Source: Pseudomonadota bacterium (GTDB taxonomy: Bacteria > Desulfobacterota > Desulfovibrionia > Desulfovibrionales > Desulfovibrionaceae). Taken from it: DNA of 28,427 nt. The position numbers and the translations under genes are program-made. The notes under the pieces are model-generated. The model did no database searches and was not told the origin of the DNA. It was given only the letters and a program-made list of their open reading frames with translations. The stretch spans positions 1 through 28,427 of the forward strand of contig JAEXRD010000010.1 in the NCBI GenBank assembly GCA_023438245.1, read 5' to 3'. This document shows, piece after piece, positions 15,961-23,693 of the stretch (position 1 is its first letter; the number at the start of each line of letters is the position of its first letter).

Positions 15961-16941
15961 TCAGAGAACTTTCTTGCGCTTCATGAACCAGATGGACGCG
16001 CTGGTCAGCGCCACGGACAGGGCCGTCACCGTGGCGAAGGCTCCGCCGTGCTCCTGCAGGGGCAGCGGGATGTTCATGCCGTAGGTGCTGGTAATGAGCG
16101 TGGGGATCATGAGGATCACCGTGAGCGAGGTGAGGATCTTCATGATCTGGTTGACGTTGTTGGAGATGACCGAGGCGTACACCCCGGCGATGGAGCCCAG
16201 CACCTCGGTGAAGATCTTGGACATGTAGATGCCCTGCCGGGTGTCGGTCTGGGCGTCGTCGAGCATGTCGCCCTCCTCCTCGGAGAAGTTCAGGCGCGCG
16301 CCCGCCCCGGCGGTGAGGCCCTTGCGGATCACCCGGTCCAGCAGGATGTCGTTGGTCTTGAGCGCGGCGTGGAAGTACGTCACCGACTTCTGCAGCCCCA
16401 GCAGGATCATGAGGTCTTCGTTGTCCAGCGAGCGCGAGAGGTCGCGTTCCACCTCGCGGATGGCCGCGGAGATGTCCTTGAGGTGCTTGAGGAAGAGCAC
16501 GGCCACGGCGCGGCTGACGTTGCAGATGGCGCGCTCGGGCCGGAGCCCGCCGCAACGGCTGCGCGCGGCGTGCAGCAGCCCGGAGATGGATTCGTCGCGC
16601 AGGCAGCTCACGGCCACGATGCACTCCCGCGCCAGGATGATGCCCACCGGCGCGGTGGAGAAGCGCTGGCGCGGGTCCGGGCCGTCGTGGCCCCCGTTTC
16701 CGTTGGCTTCCTCCACGTGGGGCGCGCGGATGACCAGGAGCGTGGCCTCGTCGTCCTCCTCGATGCGCGGGCGCTCGTGCAGGTCCAGGGCGTCGCGGAT
16801 GAGCTTCTCGTCGAAGCCCGCCAACCGGGCCGCCCGCGCGATGTCCGCCGCGCCGGGGGCGATGAGCTCCAGCCAGCAGCCCCGGCAGCCCTGTTCGGGC
16901 GTGGCGAGGGCGGTCCCCTCGGGTCCGTAGACGACGAGCAT
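15961..16941 (-). CDS. corA: CorA-family divalent cation (magnesium) transporter
   Basis: A 326-residue inner-membrane channel-type transporter for Mg2+ (or Co2+/Ni2+). The long soluble N-terminal domain leads into the stalk helix, then two C-terminal membrane helices. The first ends in the CorA signature GMN (TYGMNIPLP, about residue 287), and the protein ends with a basic tail, WFMKRKKVL. The domain contains a Gly/His/Asn-rich insert (EEANGNGGHDGPD) near residue 100. The ATG at 16941 is directly preceded by AAGGGAGGAAC. The minus-strand frame stays open far upstream across the neighbouring gene; that extension is antisense and not coding. It diverges from the PHP-glycosyltransferase gene across 258 bases. 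No magnesium riboswitch was recognised there. Confidence 0.93.
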   Translation of the reverse strand: MLVVYGPEGTALATPEQGCRGCWLELIAPGAADIARAARLAGFDEKLIRDALDLHERPRIEEDDEATLLVIRAPHVEEANGNGGHDGPDPRQRFSTAPVGIILARECIVAVSCLRDESISGLLHAARSRCGGLRPERAICNVSRAVAVLFLKHLKDISAAIREVERDLSRSLDNEDLMILLGLQKSVTYFHAALKTNDILLDRVIRKGLTAGAGARLNFSEEEGDMLDDAQTDTRQGIYMSKIFTEVLGSIAGVYASVISNNVNQIMKILTSLTVILMIPTLITSTYGMNIPLPLQEHGGAFATVTALSVALTSASIWFMKRKKVL

Positions 16942-17199
16942 GTTCCTCCCTTGGCGCGGGCCGCCTGGCCTGTCCGTCACCCGGTTTCTACACCCCCCGC
17001 CCGGCCACGCCGGTGTCCGCCCGGTCAAGGGCGTGTGACAATCGCGCGCGCCGGTCCGCTCCCGGACGTCATCCCAGACCGCGCCCCGCCCATTTGTCCC
17101 ACTGCCGTCACGCGCGCGCCACCCTCGGCCCGGCGCGCGGGTGTAGCCCCTTGCCCAGGCGAACAACCCCTCAGCACCCACGACGGGCAGGGAGGAACC

Positions 17200-19773
17200 A
17201 TGACCCAGGAACAGGCCGCAAGCGCCGGACTGCGCATAGACCTGCACGTGCACTCGCGCCACTCCACCCGGCCCTCGCAGTGGGTGCTGCAGCGCATGGG
17301 CTGCCCGGAGAGCTTCACCACCCCGCGCATGATCTACGACATCGCGCGCCAGCGCGGCATGGACCTGGTCACCATCACCGACCACAACACCATCGCCGGG
17401 GCGCTGGAAATCGCGCACCTGCCGGGCGCGTTCGTCAGCGAGGAGATCACCACCTATTTCCCCGAGGACCGCTGCAAGCTGCACGTGCTGGCCTACCGCG
17501 TCACCGAGGCCCAGCACGCCGAGTTCCAGCGCCTGCGCGACAACGTCTACGACCTGGCCGCCTACCTGCGGGCCGAGGGCATCGTGCACGTGCTGGCCCA
17601 CCCGCTCTTCGCCGTGAACGGCAAGCTCACCCTGGGACATTTCGAGCGCGCGCTGCTCCTGTTCAACACGCTGGAGCTCAACGGCTCGCGCGACGGGTTC
17701 CAGAACAGCGCGCTCAGGCAGATCGCCGCCGCGCTGACCCCGGAGGCCATGGAGCTGCTGGCCGAGCGCCACGACATCGCCCCGCACGGGCCGGAGCCCT
17801 GGAAAAAGGCCCTGGTGGCCGGCAGCGACGACCACTCCTCGCTGGGCATCGCGGGCATGCACACCTGGCTGCCCGGCGAGGCCAGCGTGGAGAACGTGCT
17901 TCAGCGCATCCCCGCCGGGGAGGGCATCGTGCGGGGCGAGCCAGCCACCCCCTGGCACATGGCCCGCAACCTCTCGGGCATCGCCTACCAGTTCTTCAAG
18001 AGCCGCGCGGGCCGCCTGCCCGGCGAGCACGTCTGCGTGCGCTTCGCCGACGCCCTGCTGGACTCCGGCAGGCCGCGCCCCCGGGGCCCCAGGGCGACCC
18101 TGCGCCGCGCGGCGGACCGCCTGCGCCTGGGCCTGTACGCCCTGGCGGGCGACAAGACCGGCACCGGGGCCATGGTGCTGGCCGAGGCCGGGGCGGTCAT
18201 CAAGGGCGACGCGGCCATGCGCGAGCTGGCCGCCGGAGGCCCGCTGCAGGACGCCGAGGCCATGTGGCGGCGCTTCGTCAGCCGCGTCACCGACCGGCTG
18301 CTGGCCCGCTGCGCCGAGCGCACGCTGGGCTGCGTGCAGGGCGCGGACGTGTTCGGCCTGTTCCACGAGCTGGCCCAGGCCGGGTCGCTCTACGCCATGC
18401 TCTCGCCCTTCTTCCTGTCCTGCGAGCTGTTCGGGCGCGAGCGCGCCTTCGCCCGCGAATGCCTGCGCGGCTTCGGGCTGGAGCGCCCCCGCCCCAGCAA
18501 GAAGAGCGGCGCGACCCTCAAGGTGGCGCACTTCACCGACACCTTCGCCGAGGTCAACGGCGTGGCCCGCACCATCCAGCAGCAGGTGGAGCTGGCCCGC
18601 CGCCACGGCAAGGCCATGACCGTGGTGACCTGCATGGAGCTGGCCCCGGCGGCCACCGGCGCGGCCAAGGCCGAGGTCAGGGACCGCGACATCACCCCCC
18701 ACGCCGCGCTGTTCGCGCCGGTGGGCTCCTTCGCCCTGCCGGAATACCCGGAGATCACGCTCAACTATCCGCCCTTCCTGGAGATGCTGGCCTGGGCCGC
18801 GGAGCAGGACTTCGACATGATCCTCACCGCCACCCCCGGCCCGGTGGGGCTGGCCGGGCTGGCCATCGCCCGCGTGCTGGGCATTCCCGTGCACGGCACC
18901 TACCACACGGCCTTCCCCCAGTACGTGCGCATGTTCACCGAGGACCCGGCCATGGAGGACGCCGCCTGGCGGGCCATGCGCTGGTTCTACGGCCAGATGG
19001 ACGCCGTGTGGGCGCCCAGCCGCAGCACCGCGCGGGAGCTGGAGGACCGGGCCATCGCGCGCGGCAAGGCCGTGGTGCACCCGCGCGGGGTGGACGTGGA
19101 GCGCTTCCACCCGGACCGCAGGACGGACTTCTACGAGCGCCTGGGCCTGGCCCGGCATTTCAAGATCCTCTACGTGGGCCGCGTCTCGCGCGAGAAGGGG
19201 CTGGACACGCTGGTGGAGGCCTTCCGCCAGGTGCGCGCCCACCGGCCCGACGCCCGGCTGGTGGTGGTGGGCGAGGGGCCGTGGCTGGCGCAGATGCGCG
19301 AGCAGTGCGCGGGCCTGCCCGTGACCTTCACCGGCTACCTGCAGGGCGCGGAGCTTTCCGCGGCCTACGCCGGGGCCGACGCCTTCGCCTTCCCCTCGGC
19401 CACGGACACCTTCGGCAACGTGGTGCTGGAGGCCCAGGCCAGCGGCCTGCCCGTGGTGGTCACCAGCCAGGGCGGCCCGCGCGAGGCCGTGCTGCCGGGC
19501 AGGACCGGCCTGGTGGTGCCCCCGGCGGACGCCCGCGCCCTGGCCCTGGCCCTGCTGGGGCTCATGAGCGACCGCGAGAAGCTCCGGAACATGGCCGAAG
19601 CCGCTCGCCAGCACGCCGCCAGCGTCTCTTTCGACCAGGCCTTCCTGCGCACCTGGGAGCTGTACGCCCAGGTGGCCACCCAGGGCCTGCCCGAACCCAG
19701 TCCTTCCACGCCGGAGGATGGCGGAACTTCCTTCGCCGCCTCCACCGGCGGGGGGTGCCTGCGCGCCGCGTAA
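17200..19773 (+). CDS. PHP-domain / GT4 glycosyltransferase fusion protein
   Basis: An 857-residue two-part enzyme. Residues ~10-225 form a PHP metallo-phosphoesterase-like domain with all the usual motifs: HVHSRH (16-21), TDHN (60-63), EE (81-82), AHPL (133-136) and GSDDHSS (208-214). Residues ~440-830 form a GT-B, family-4 glycosyltransferase with VAHFTDTFAEVNGVARTI at its start, RVSREKGLDTLVEAF, VVVGEGP and the donor-site SATDTFGNVVLEAQASG. The ~215 residues between are helical and unassigned. The GT part resembles alpha-mannosyl/glucosyl transferases that modify lipids, which is only a class-level call. GGGAGG precedes the ATG at 17200. It may make a glycolipid or an envelope polymer, with the PHP domain acting on a phosphorylated sugar. 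Confidence 0.88.
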   Translation: MTQEQAASAGLRIDLHVHSRHSTRPSQWVLQRMGCPESFTTPRMIYDIARQRGMDLVTITDHNTIAGALEIAHLPGAFVSEEITTYFPEDRCKLHVLAYRVTEAQHAEFQRLRDNVYDLAAYLRAEGIVHVLAHPLFAVNGKLTLGHFERALLLFNTLELNGSRDGFQNSALRQIAAALTPEAMELLAERHDIAPHGPEPWKKALVAGSDDHSSLGIAGMHTWLPGEASVENVLQRIPAGEGIVRGEPATPWHMARNLSGIAYQFFKSRAGRLPGEHVCVRFADALLDSGRPRPRGPRATLRRAADRLRLGLYALAGDKTGTGAMVLAEAGAVIKGDAAMRELAAGGPLQDAEAMWRRFVSRVTDRLLARCAERTLGCVQGADVFGLFHELAQAGSLYAMLSPFFLSCELFGRERAFARECLRGFGLERPRPSKKSGATLKVAHFTDTFAEVNGVARTIQQQVELARRHGKAMTVVTCMELAPAATGAAKAEVRDRDITPHAALFAPVGSFALPEYPEITLNYPPFLEMLAWAAEQDFDMILTATPGPVGLAGLAIARVLGIPVHGTYHTAFPQYVRMFTEDPAMEDAAWRAMRWFYGQMDAVWAPSRSTARELEDRAIARGKAVVHPRGVDVERFHPDRRTDFYERLGLARHFKILYVGRVSREKGLDTLVEAFRQVRAHRPDARLVVVGEGPWLAQMREQCAGLPVTFTGYLQGAELSAAYAGADAFAFPSATDTFGNVVLEAQASGLPVVVTSQGGPREAVLPGRTGLVVPPADARALALALLGLMSDREKLRNMAEAARQHAASVSFDQAFLRTWELYAQVATQGLPEPSPSTPEDGGTSFAASTGGGCLRAA

Positions 19774-19807
19774 GGCCCAGGCCTGGAGGGCCGGGCGCAC
19801 AAGGCAT

Positions 19808-19839
19808 GGCCCCCGCTCCGGTGCTCCGGGGCGGGGGCC
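19808..19839. terminator. Strong hairpin between convergent genes
   Basis: GGCCCCCGCTCCGG-TGCT-CCGGGGCGGGGGCC makes a 14-pair stem (one T-G wobble) with a four-base loop. It lies between the ends of the plus-strand glycosyltransferase gene (19773) and the minus-strand operon (19872), so it probably ends transcription from both sides. There is no long T-run. Confidence 0.65.
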
Positions 19840-19871
19840 TCATGCTGGGGAGGGGGGCGTGGGTGCGGGTG

Positions 19872-20405
19872 CTAGGGCTTGGTCTGGCCGGATGCGGCGG
19901 GGGAAGCGGGGGCGGCGGGCTTGGGGGCCTCGGGAGTCCTGGGGGCCTCGGGCTTGGCTTCGACTTTGGCCACGGGCGCGGCGACCTTGACGGCGGGGGC
20001 CGGGGCGGGCTTCTTGGGCTCTTCCTTCTTGGGCTCGTCCTTCTTGGCTTCCGGCTTGATAGCGGGCTTGGCCTCGGCCTTCTTCTCGTCTTTCTTCTCT
20101 TCCTTTTTCTCGGGCTTGCCCGCGCTGATGGTCAGCGCCTCGCTGTCCTCCTCGCAGGCCGTGCGCCAGGAGACCTCCAGGGTGAAGCGGGCCTTGTCCT
20201 TCTTCACGCGGGCCTCCACCTCCACCTCGGCCAGCACGGCGGGCAGCAGCACCAGGCTGTCCGGCCCCTGCTCCACCACGATGCGCCCGGCCTTGAAGCC
20301 GTCGGCCAGCCCGATGAGGTACTTGGCCACCTCGGTGCTTTTCATCTGCGCCTTCATCTCCAGCTTGTCCTTCATTTCCTTCATTTCCTTCATGTCCTTG
20401 TCCAT
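19872..20405 (-). CDS. Amphi-Trp domain protein with long Lys/Glu/Ala/Pro tail
   Basis: 177 residues in two parts. Residues ~20-82 match the amphi-Trp pattern: an amphipathic helix (EVAKYLIGLADGFKAG), then strands IVVEQGPDSLVLL, EVEVEARVKK and a closing FTLEVSWR with the conserved Trp. The remaining ~95 residues are low-complexity Lys/Glu then Ala/Pro/Lys repeats, probably disordered. The N-terminus repeats MKEM units. No catalytic motif is present. GGAGG lies six bases before the ATG. It is the last gene of the eight-gene operon, 46 bases after the CofD-like gene; another amphi-Trp protein is encoded at 25444-25716. Small proteins of this family commonly accompany GAK operons, as far as I recall. 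Confidence 0.8.
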   Translation of the reverse strand: MDKDMKEMKEMKDKLEMKAQMKSTEVAKYLIGLADGFKAGRIVVEQGPDSLVLLPAVLAEVEVEARVKKDKARFTLEVSWRTACEEDSEALTISAGKPEKKEEKKDEKKAEAKPAIKPEAKKDEPKKEEPKKPAPAPAVKVAAPVAKVEAKPEAPRTPEAPKPAAPASPAASGQTKP

Positions 20406-20451
20406 GAGAAACCTCCGTATGTTCAGGCTGTTGTCGTCGCGAAAAGCCGCC

Positions 20452-21645
20452 TTACGCCAGGGAGAGCAGGATGGGCACCAGGAACCGGTCGTCGATGTCC
20501 GGGCTGGGGCCGTAGCCGATGAGCGGGGTGTCGATGACCTCCACGCCCAGCCTGCGGATGCGCTCCAGGTCCAGCCCGCCGGGGTACTGGCCGTGCACGG
20601 AGTCCACCAGCACGTAGCCCAGCACGTCCGGCAGGGAGAGGGCCCGCTCGTGGTCGCTGTCGGCCAGCAGGGTCGCGGCCAGGCGCTCCACCTGGTCCCC
20701 CACGCTCAGGCCCAGGCATTCGGGATCGGTGCCGGTGCTGGGCACGTAGACCTTGGGGCAGCGGGCCTGGGCCACGGCCTGGCCCACGCCGCGCGGCAAA
20801 AGATTCGCCAGCAGGCTGGTGTGAAAGCTGCCCACCGGGTAGCAGATGAGCTCCGCCCCGGTGATGAGCGCGCGCACCTTGTCGCGGATGGGCTGGTCCA
20901 CCGGCCTGCCCGTGTCGTCGGAGAGGTACAGCCGCCGGATGGGCGAGGAGAGCGGGGCCACCTCCTTGCCGGTCAGGCGGTGCTGGCCCACGATGAGCGA
21001 GCCGTCCTGAAGCTCCGCCGCCAGGTGCAGGTTCTTGTTCACCACCGGGCGCACCGTGCCGCGCACCTGCACCAGGCTGGAGAACATGAAGATCACCGGG
21101 TCCAGGTGCCTGCGGCTGGCCAGGTAGCCCCCGGCCAGCACCAGGTTGCCGATGCTCGCGCCGGAGAGGTCGAAGTCCTCGGGCATGTTCTGCTGGAACA
21201 TGGCCAGGTGGTTGCGCACGATCTTGCGCATGGGGTCGGTGACGCGGGCCACCAGCGGGTGCTTGCCGCGCACCATGCGGTCCAGGGTGGCGCGCAGGCC
21301 CTCCGGGGTGTCGTCGGTGGCCAGGCGGTGCACGAACAGCTCGAAGATGGCCGGATTGCCGCGCAGGCTCTGGTCCGCCAGGGACATGAGCCGGGCGCGG
21401 ATGTCGCCCACGGCGGGCATGTTGAAGGCGCGCCTGATCTTGGCCGAGCTGCCGCCGGAGTCGAACGGCGTCATGATGTGCACGGAGTTGTGGGTGTAGT
21501 TCACCAGGCGCATGCTGGTGCGCTTGAGCGCGCTGCCGCCGCTGAAGAACAGCACCTTGGGCCCCAGCTCCGGGCATTTTTCCAGCCGCGCCAGGGCCAT
21601 GTGGTTGGGCAACTCCACCTCGCGGCGGATGACGGTTCTGGCCAT
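20452..21645 (-). CDS. CofD-like protein, GAK system
   Basis: 397 residues of the CofD/YvcK superfamily. CofD moves phospholactate from a nucleotide-activated donor to a deazaflavin, and YvcK binds UDP-sugars. The nucleotide-binding start FFSGGSALKRTS (34-44) and TPFDSGGSSAKIRRAF (59-74) are intact; so are GASIGNLVLAGGYL, the PVGSFHTSLLANLLP loop and the late TPLIGYGPSPDIDD. It lacks the deazaflavin context of true CofD, and no F420 genes are nearby. It starts eight bases after the HprK-like kinase stop, with AGGGGG before the ATG, so it is certainly co-expressed. NCBIfam, as I remember it, has a separate 'CofD-like protein, GAK system' family; this protein fits by neighbourhood. The true substrate is unknown. 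Confidence 0.87.
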   Translation of the reverse strand: MARTVIRREVELPNHMALARLEKCPELGPKVLFFSGGSALKRTSMRLVNYTHNSVHIMTPFDSGGSSAKIRRAFNMPAVGDIRARLMSLADQSLRGNPAIFELFVHRLATDDTPEGLRATLDRMVRGKHPLVARVTDPMRKIVRNHLAMFQQNMPEDFDLSGASIGNLVLAGGYLASRRHLDPVIFMFSSLVQVRGTVRPVVNKNLHLAAELQDGSLIVGQHRLTGKEVAPLSSPIRRLYLSDDTGRPVDQPIRDKVRALITGAELICYPVGSFHTSLLANLLPRGVGQAVAQARCPKVYVPSTGTDPECLGLSVGDQVERLAATLLADSDHERALSLPDVLGYVLVDSVHGQYPGGLDLERIRRLGVEVIDTPLIGYGPSPDIDDRFLVPILLSLA

Positions 21646-21654
21646 GTCCGCCCC

Positions 21655-22776
21655 CTAGCCGTGCAGCAGGTATTCCGCGCAGAAGTCCGCCGCGCGGTCG
21701 AAGTCCACCCCGCCGGTGACCTCGATGAGGTCGCAGCGCTCAAGCAGCCCGGCGTAGGCCTCGGGGCCGGGGTCGCGCCAGGACTCGTCGCCGTTCCTCG
21801 GCATGGTGAACAGCCCGGCTGGCTTCATGAACGCGGGCAGCAGGTCGGGCCGCTCCCCGGCCTTGACGAAGCGGATGGCCGTGTCGCCCCCGCCGCGCTT
21901 CCAGTTCAGCACCACCAGCCCGTGCATGGGCGCCTGGAGCAGAAACCTCCCCTGGCCGAAGCACTGGTCCAGGAACACGTCGTACTTGTGCTCCAGGCCC
22001 CACAGCTCGTCCTCGTCCAGTTCCAGGAACCGGCGGCGCTCCTCGCCGGGCACCACGCGGGCCAGGTCCGGGTTGTTCAGCGCGGTGCCGGGGTTGATAC
22101 GCGGCAGCTTGGGCACGCCGGACATGCGCAGGCCGCCGCCATTGCCGCTCTCCGGCTCCACCAGCAGGCGGTCGTTGCTGACGAACAGCGCGCCCCGGCT
22201 CATGACGTGCATGGCCAGGGTGCTCTTGCCCGCGCCGGAGAACCCGCACAGGGCCAGCCCGCGCAGGCGCCCGCCGGTGCCGGCCTCCGGGGCCAGGCGG
22301 GCCACGGCGGCGCTGTGGCCCAAGAGGCAGCCCTGGTGCAGCTTGTGCTCGATGTAGCGGTTGTTGACGAAGTTCACCACCTGGTTGGCGTTCTCCAGGC
22401 AGGGGCCCACGGCCAGGTTGCAGCCGTGGCCGAAGAGGAACACCATGCCCGTGAGGCGCTTGCGCACCAGCCTGCCGCCGGGCACGTCGGCGTACTCCTC
22501 CTTGACCTTCTCCTTGCCGGGGTCCGGCTCCTTGCGGGTCAGCTCCAGCGGGATGCCCGGCTCCGGGGCCTGAAGCGCGGTGAGCGTGACCTGGGCCGGG
22601 CCGGGCGGGGCCACGAAGCCGCCGAAGTAGGCGTCCAGCTCGGCGAGCAGCGCCTCGGAATTGGAGCGCACCTCCAGGCGGCAGTCGCCCAGGTCCAGGA
22701 ACAGGGAGTGCGGGGCCGGGGTTTCCGCGCCCAGCATGGATGCCAGGGTGCCCATGACGTAGCCGTGCCTGCTCAT
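21655..22776 (-). CDS. HprK-related kinase B, GAK system
   Basis: 373 residues with an HPr-kinase-like core. GHSAAV (153-158) matches the position of the catalytic His region. The Walker A loop GFSGAGKST is at 178-186, and FVSNDRLLVE (~198-207) follows where HPr kinase has its two aspartates; here one is Asn (N201, D202). True HprK phosphorylates a serine on the small carrier HPr. No HPr or PTS gene is in this window, so another protein or a small molecule must be the target. The ATG at 22776 overlaps the ATP-grasp stop (ATGA), with GGAGG just upstream, which shows translational coupling. The much longer open frame upstream is a shadow of the ATP-grasp gene. Confidence 0.9.
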   Translation of the reverse strand: MSRHGYVMGTLASMLGAETPAPHSLFLDLGDCRLEVRSNSEALLAELDAYFGGFVAPPGPAQVTLTALQAPEPGIPLELTRKEPDPGKEKVKEEYADVPGGRLVRKRLTGMVFLFGHGCNLAVGPCLENANQVVNFVNNRYIEHKLHQGCLLGHSAAVARLAPEAGTGGRLRGLALCGFSGAGKSTLAMHVMSRGALFVSNDRLLVEPESGNGGGLRMSGVPKLPRINPGTALNNPDLARVVPGEERRRFLELDEDELWGLEHKYDVFLDQCFGQGRFLLQAPMHGLVVLNWKRGGGDTAIRFVKAGERPDLLPAFMKPAGLFTMPRNGDESWRDPGPEAYAGLLERCDLIEVTGGVDFDRAADFCAEYLLHG

Positions 22777-23675
22777 TCCTCCAACCTCCTCATGGCGTAG
22801 TCCGCGTACAGCGCCGCGGCGTCCAGGCCGCGCGCCTCCTGGATGCCCCGGAAGCCGCCGAAGGCCGAGACCTCGAAGACCACGGGGCCGGTGGGCGTGA
22901 GCGCCACGTCCACGCAGGTGAAATCCAGCCCGAAAAGCTCCTGGGCGCGCCGGGCCAGCTCGATGACCTCCGGCGCGGGATCGAAGGGCACGTAGCGCCC
23001 GCCCGAGGCCGTGGTGGTGTTCCACGAGCCCTCGCCCCGGCGGCGGGCGTAGGTGGTCAGGTAGCGGCCGCCCAGGAACACCACGCCCAGGTCCTGCTGG
23101 CCCAGCTCCACGGCCTGCTGGATGTAGAACAGGCCGTAGGCGCGCTTGTACTCGGTGAGCGTGTCGCGCAGGCCGTTTCCGGGCCGCACCAGGGCCATGC
23201 CCCGGGCCTTGGTGGAGAAAAGCGGCTTGAGCACCGCCGCGCCGTAGCCCGCGACGGCCTCCAGGGCGGCCTCGATGTCTTCCGTCACCGTGGTTGGCGG
23301 CATGGGAATGCCCCCCAGGGCCAGGGTGGCGGTGCAGGCCAGCCGGTCGATGAGGCCCATGACCGCGCGCGGGCGGGAGAAAATGCGCACGCCCCGGCCC
23401 TCCAGCAGGCGCAGCAGCTCCAGGCGGTCCAGCAGGCCGGGGGAGTACGCGGCCCCCAGCTTTTTCAGCAGCAGGCCCCGGCAGCGCGAGAGGTCCAGGC
23501 CCTCGTACATGGCCCGGCCCGTGGCCAGGTCCAGGCTCACGCGATCCATCTCGATGATGAGCGGCTCGCCCCCGCAGGCCTCGGCGGCGCGCAGGGCCAA
23601 AAGCTCGGAGGACCAGCCCCCGCGCACGCCCACAACGGCCAGGGGCGGGACTTCACGGCTTGATGTGTTCGTCAT
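22773..23675 (-). CDS. ATP-grasp enzyme, GAK system
   Basis: About 300 residues with the fold of RimK/LysX-type ATP-grasp ligases, which join a carboxylate to an amine through an acyl phosphate. Visible are the ATP-binding lysines (AAVLKPLFSTKARGM, about 146-160), a lid/substrate segment (QQDLGVVFLGGRYLTTYARR), CVDVAL with the metal-binding Asp near 256, and FEVSAFGGFRGI near 267. In most ATP-grasp enzymes the last metal motif is E-x-N; here it reads E-V-S. The chosen ATG (23675) has GGACGGA upstream; an in-frame ATG at 23687 is also possible. Its stop overlaps the kinase start by four bases, and it follows the PhoU-APH gene by 6-18 bases. Confidence 0.88.
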   Translation of the reverse strand: MTNTSSREVPPLAVVGVRGGWSSELLALRAAEACGGEPLIIEMDRVSLDLATGRAMYEGLDLSRCRGLLLKKLGAAYSPGLLDRLELLRLLEGRGVRIFSRPRAVMGLIDRLACTATLALGGIPMPPTTVTEDIEAALEAVAGYGAAVLKPLFSTKARGMALVRPGNGLRDTLTEYKRAYGLFYIQQAVELGQQDLGVVFLGGRYLTTYARRRGEGSWNTTTASGGRYVPFDPAPEVIELARRAQELFGLDFTCVDVALTPTGPVVFEVSAFGGFRGIQEARGLDAAALYADYAMRRLEE

Positions 23676-23693
23676 TGTTCCGTCCATTCAGGT

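Noticed and set aside
16942..17199. Magnesium-sensing leader before corA
   Set aside because: The 258-base divergent gap has GC-rich stretches but no pattern I recognise as an M-box or similar element.
16942..19800. Minus-strand open frame continuing upstream from corA across the whole glycosyltransferase gene
   Set aside because: The part beyond the corA ATG is the reverse-strand shadow of the PHP-GT4 gene; corA has a proper ribosome site at 16941 and normal CorA length from there.
20452..21645. True F420-pathway CofD
   Set aside because: No cofC, cofE or other deazaflavin genes are nearby, and the gene is embedded in the GAK operon; only the superfamily is supported.
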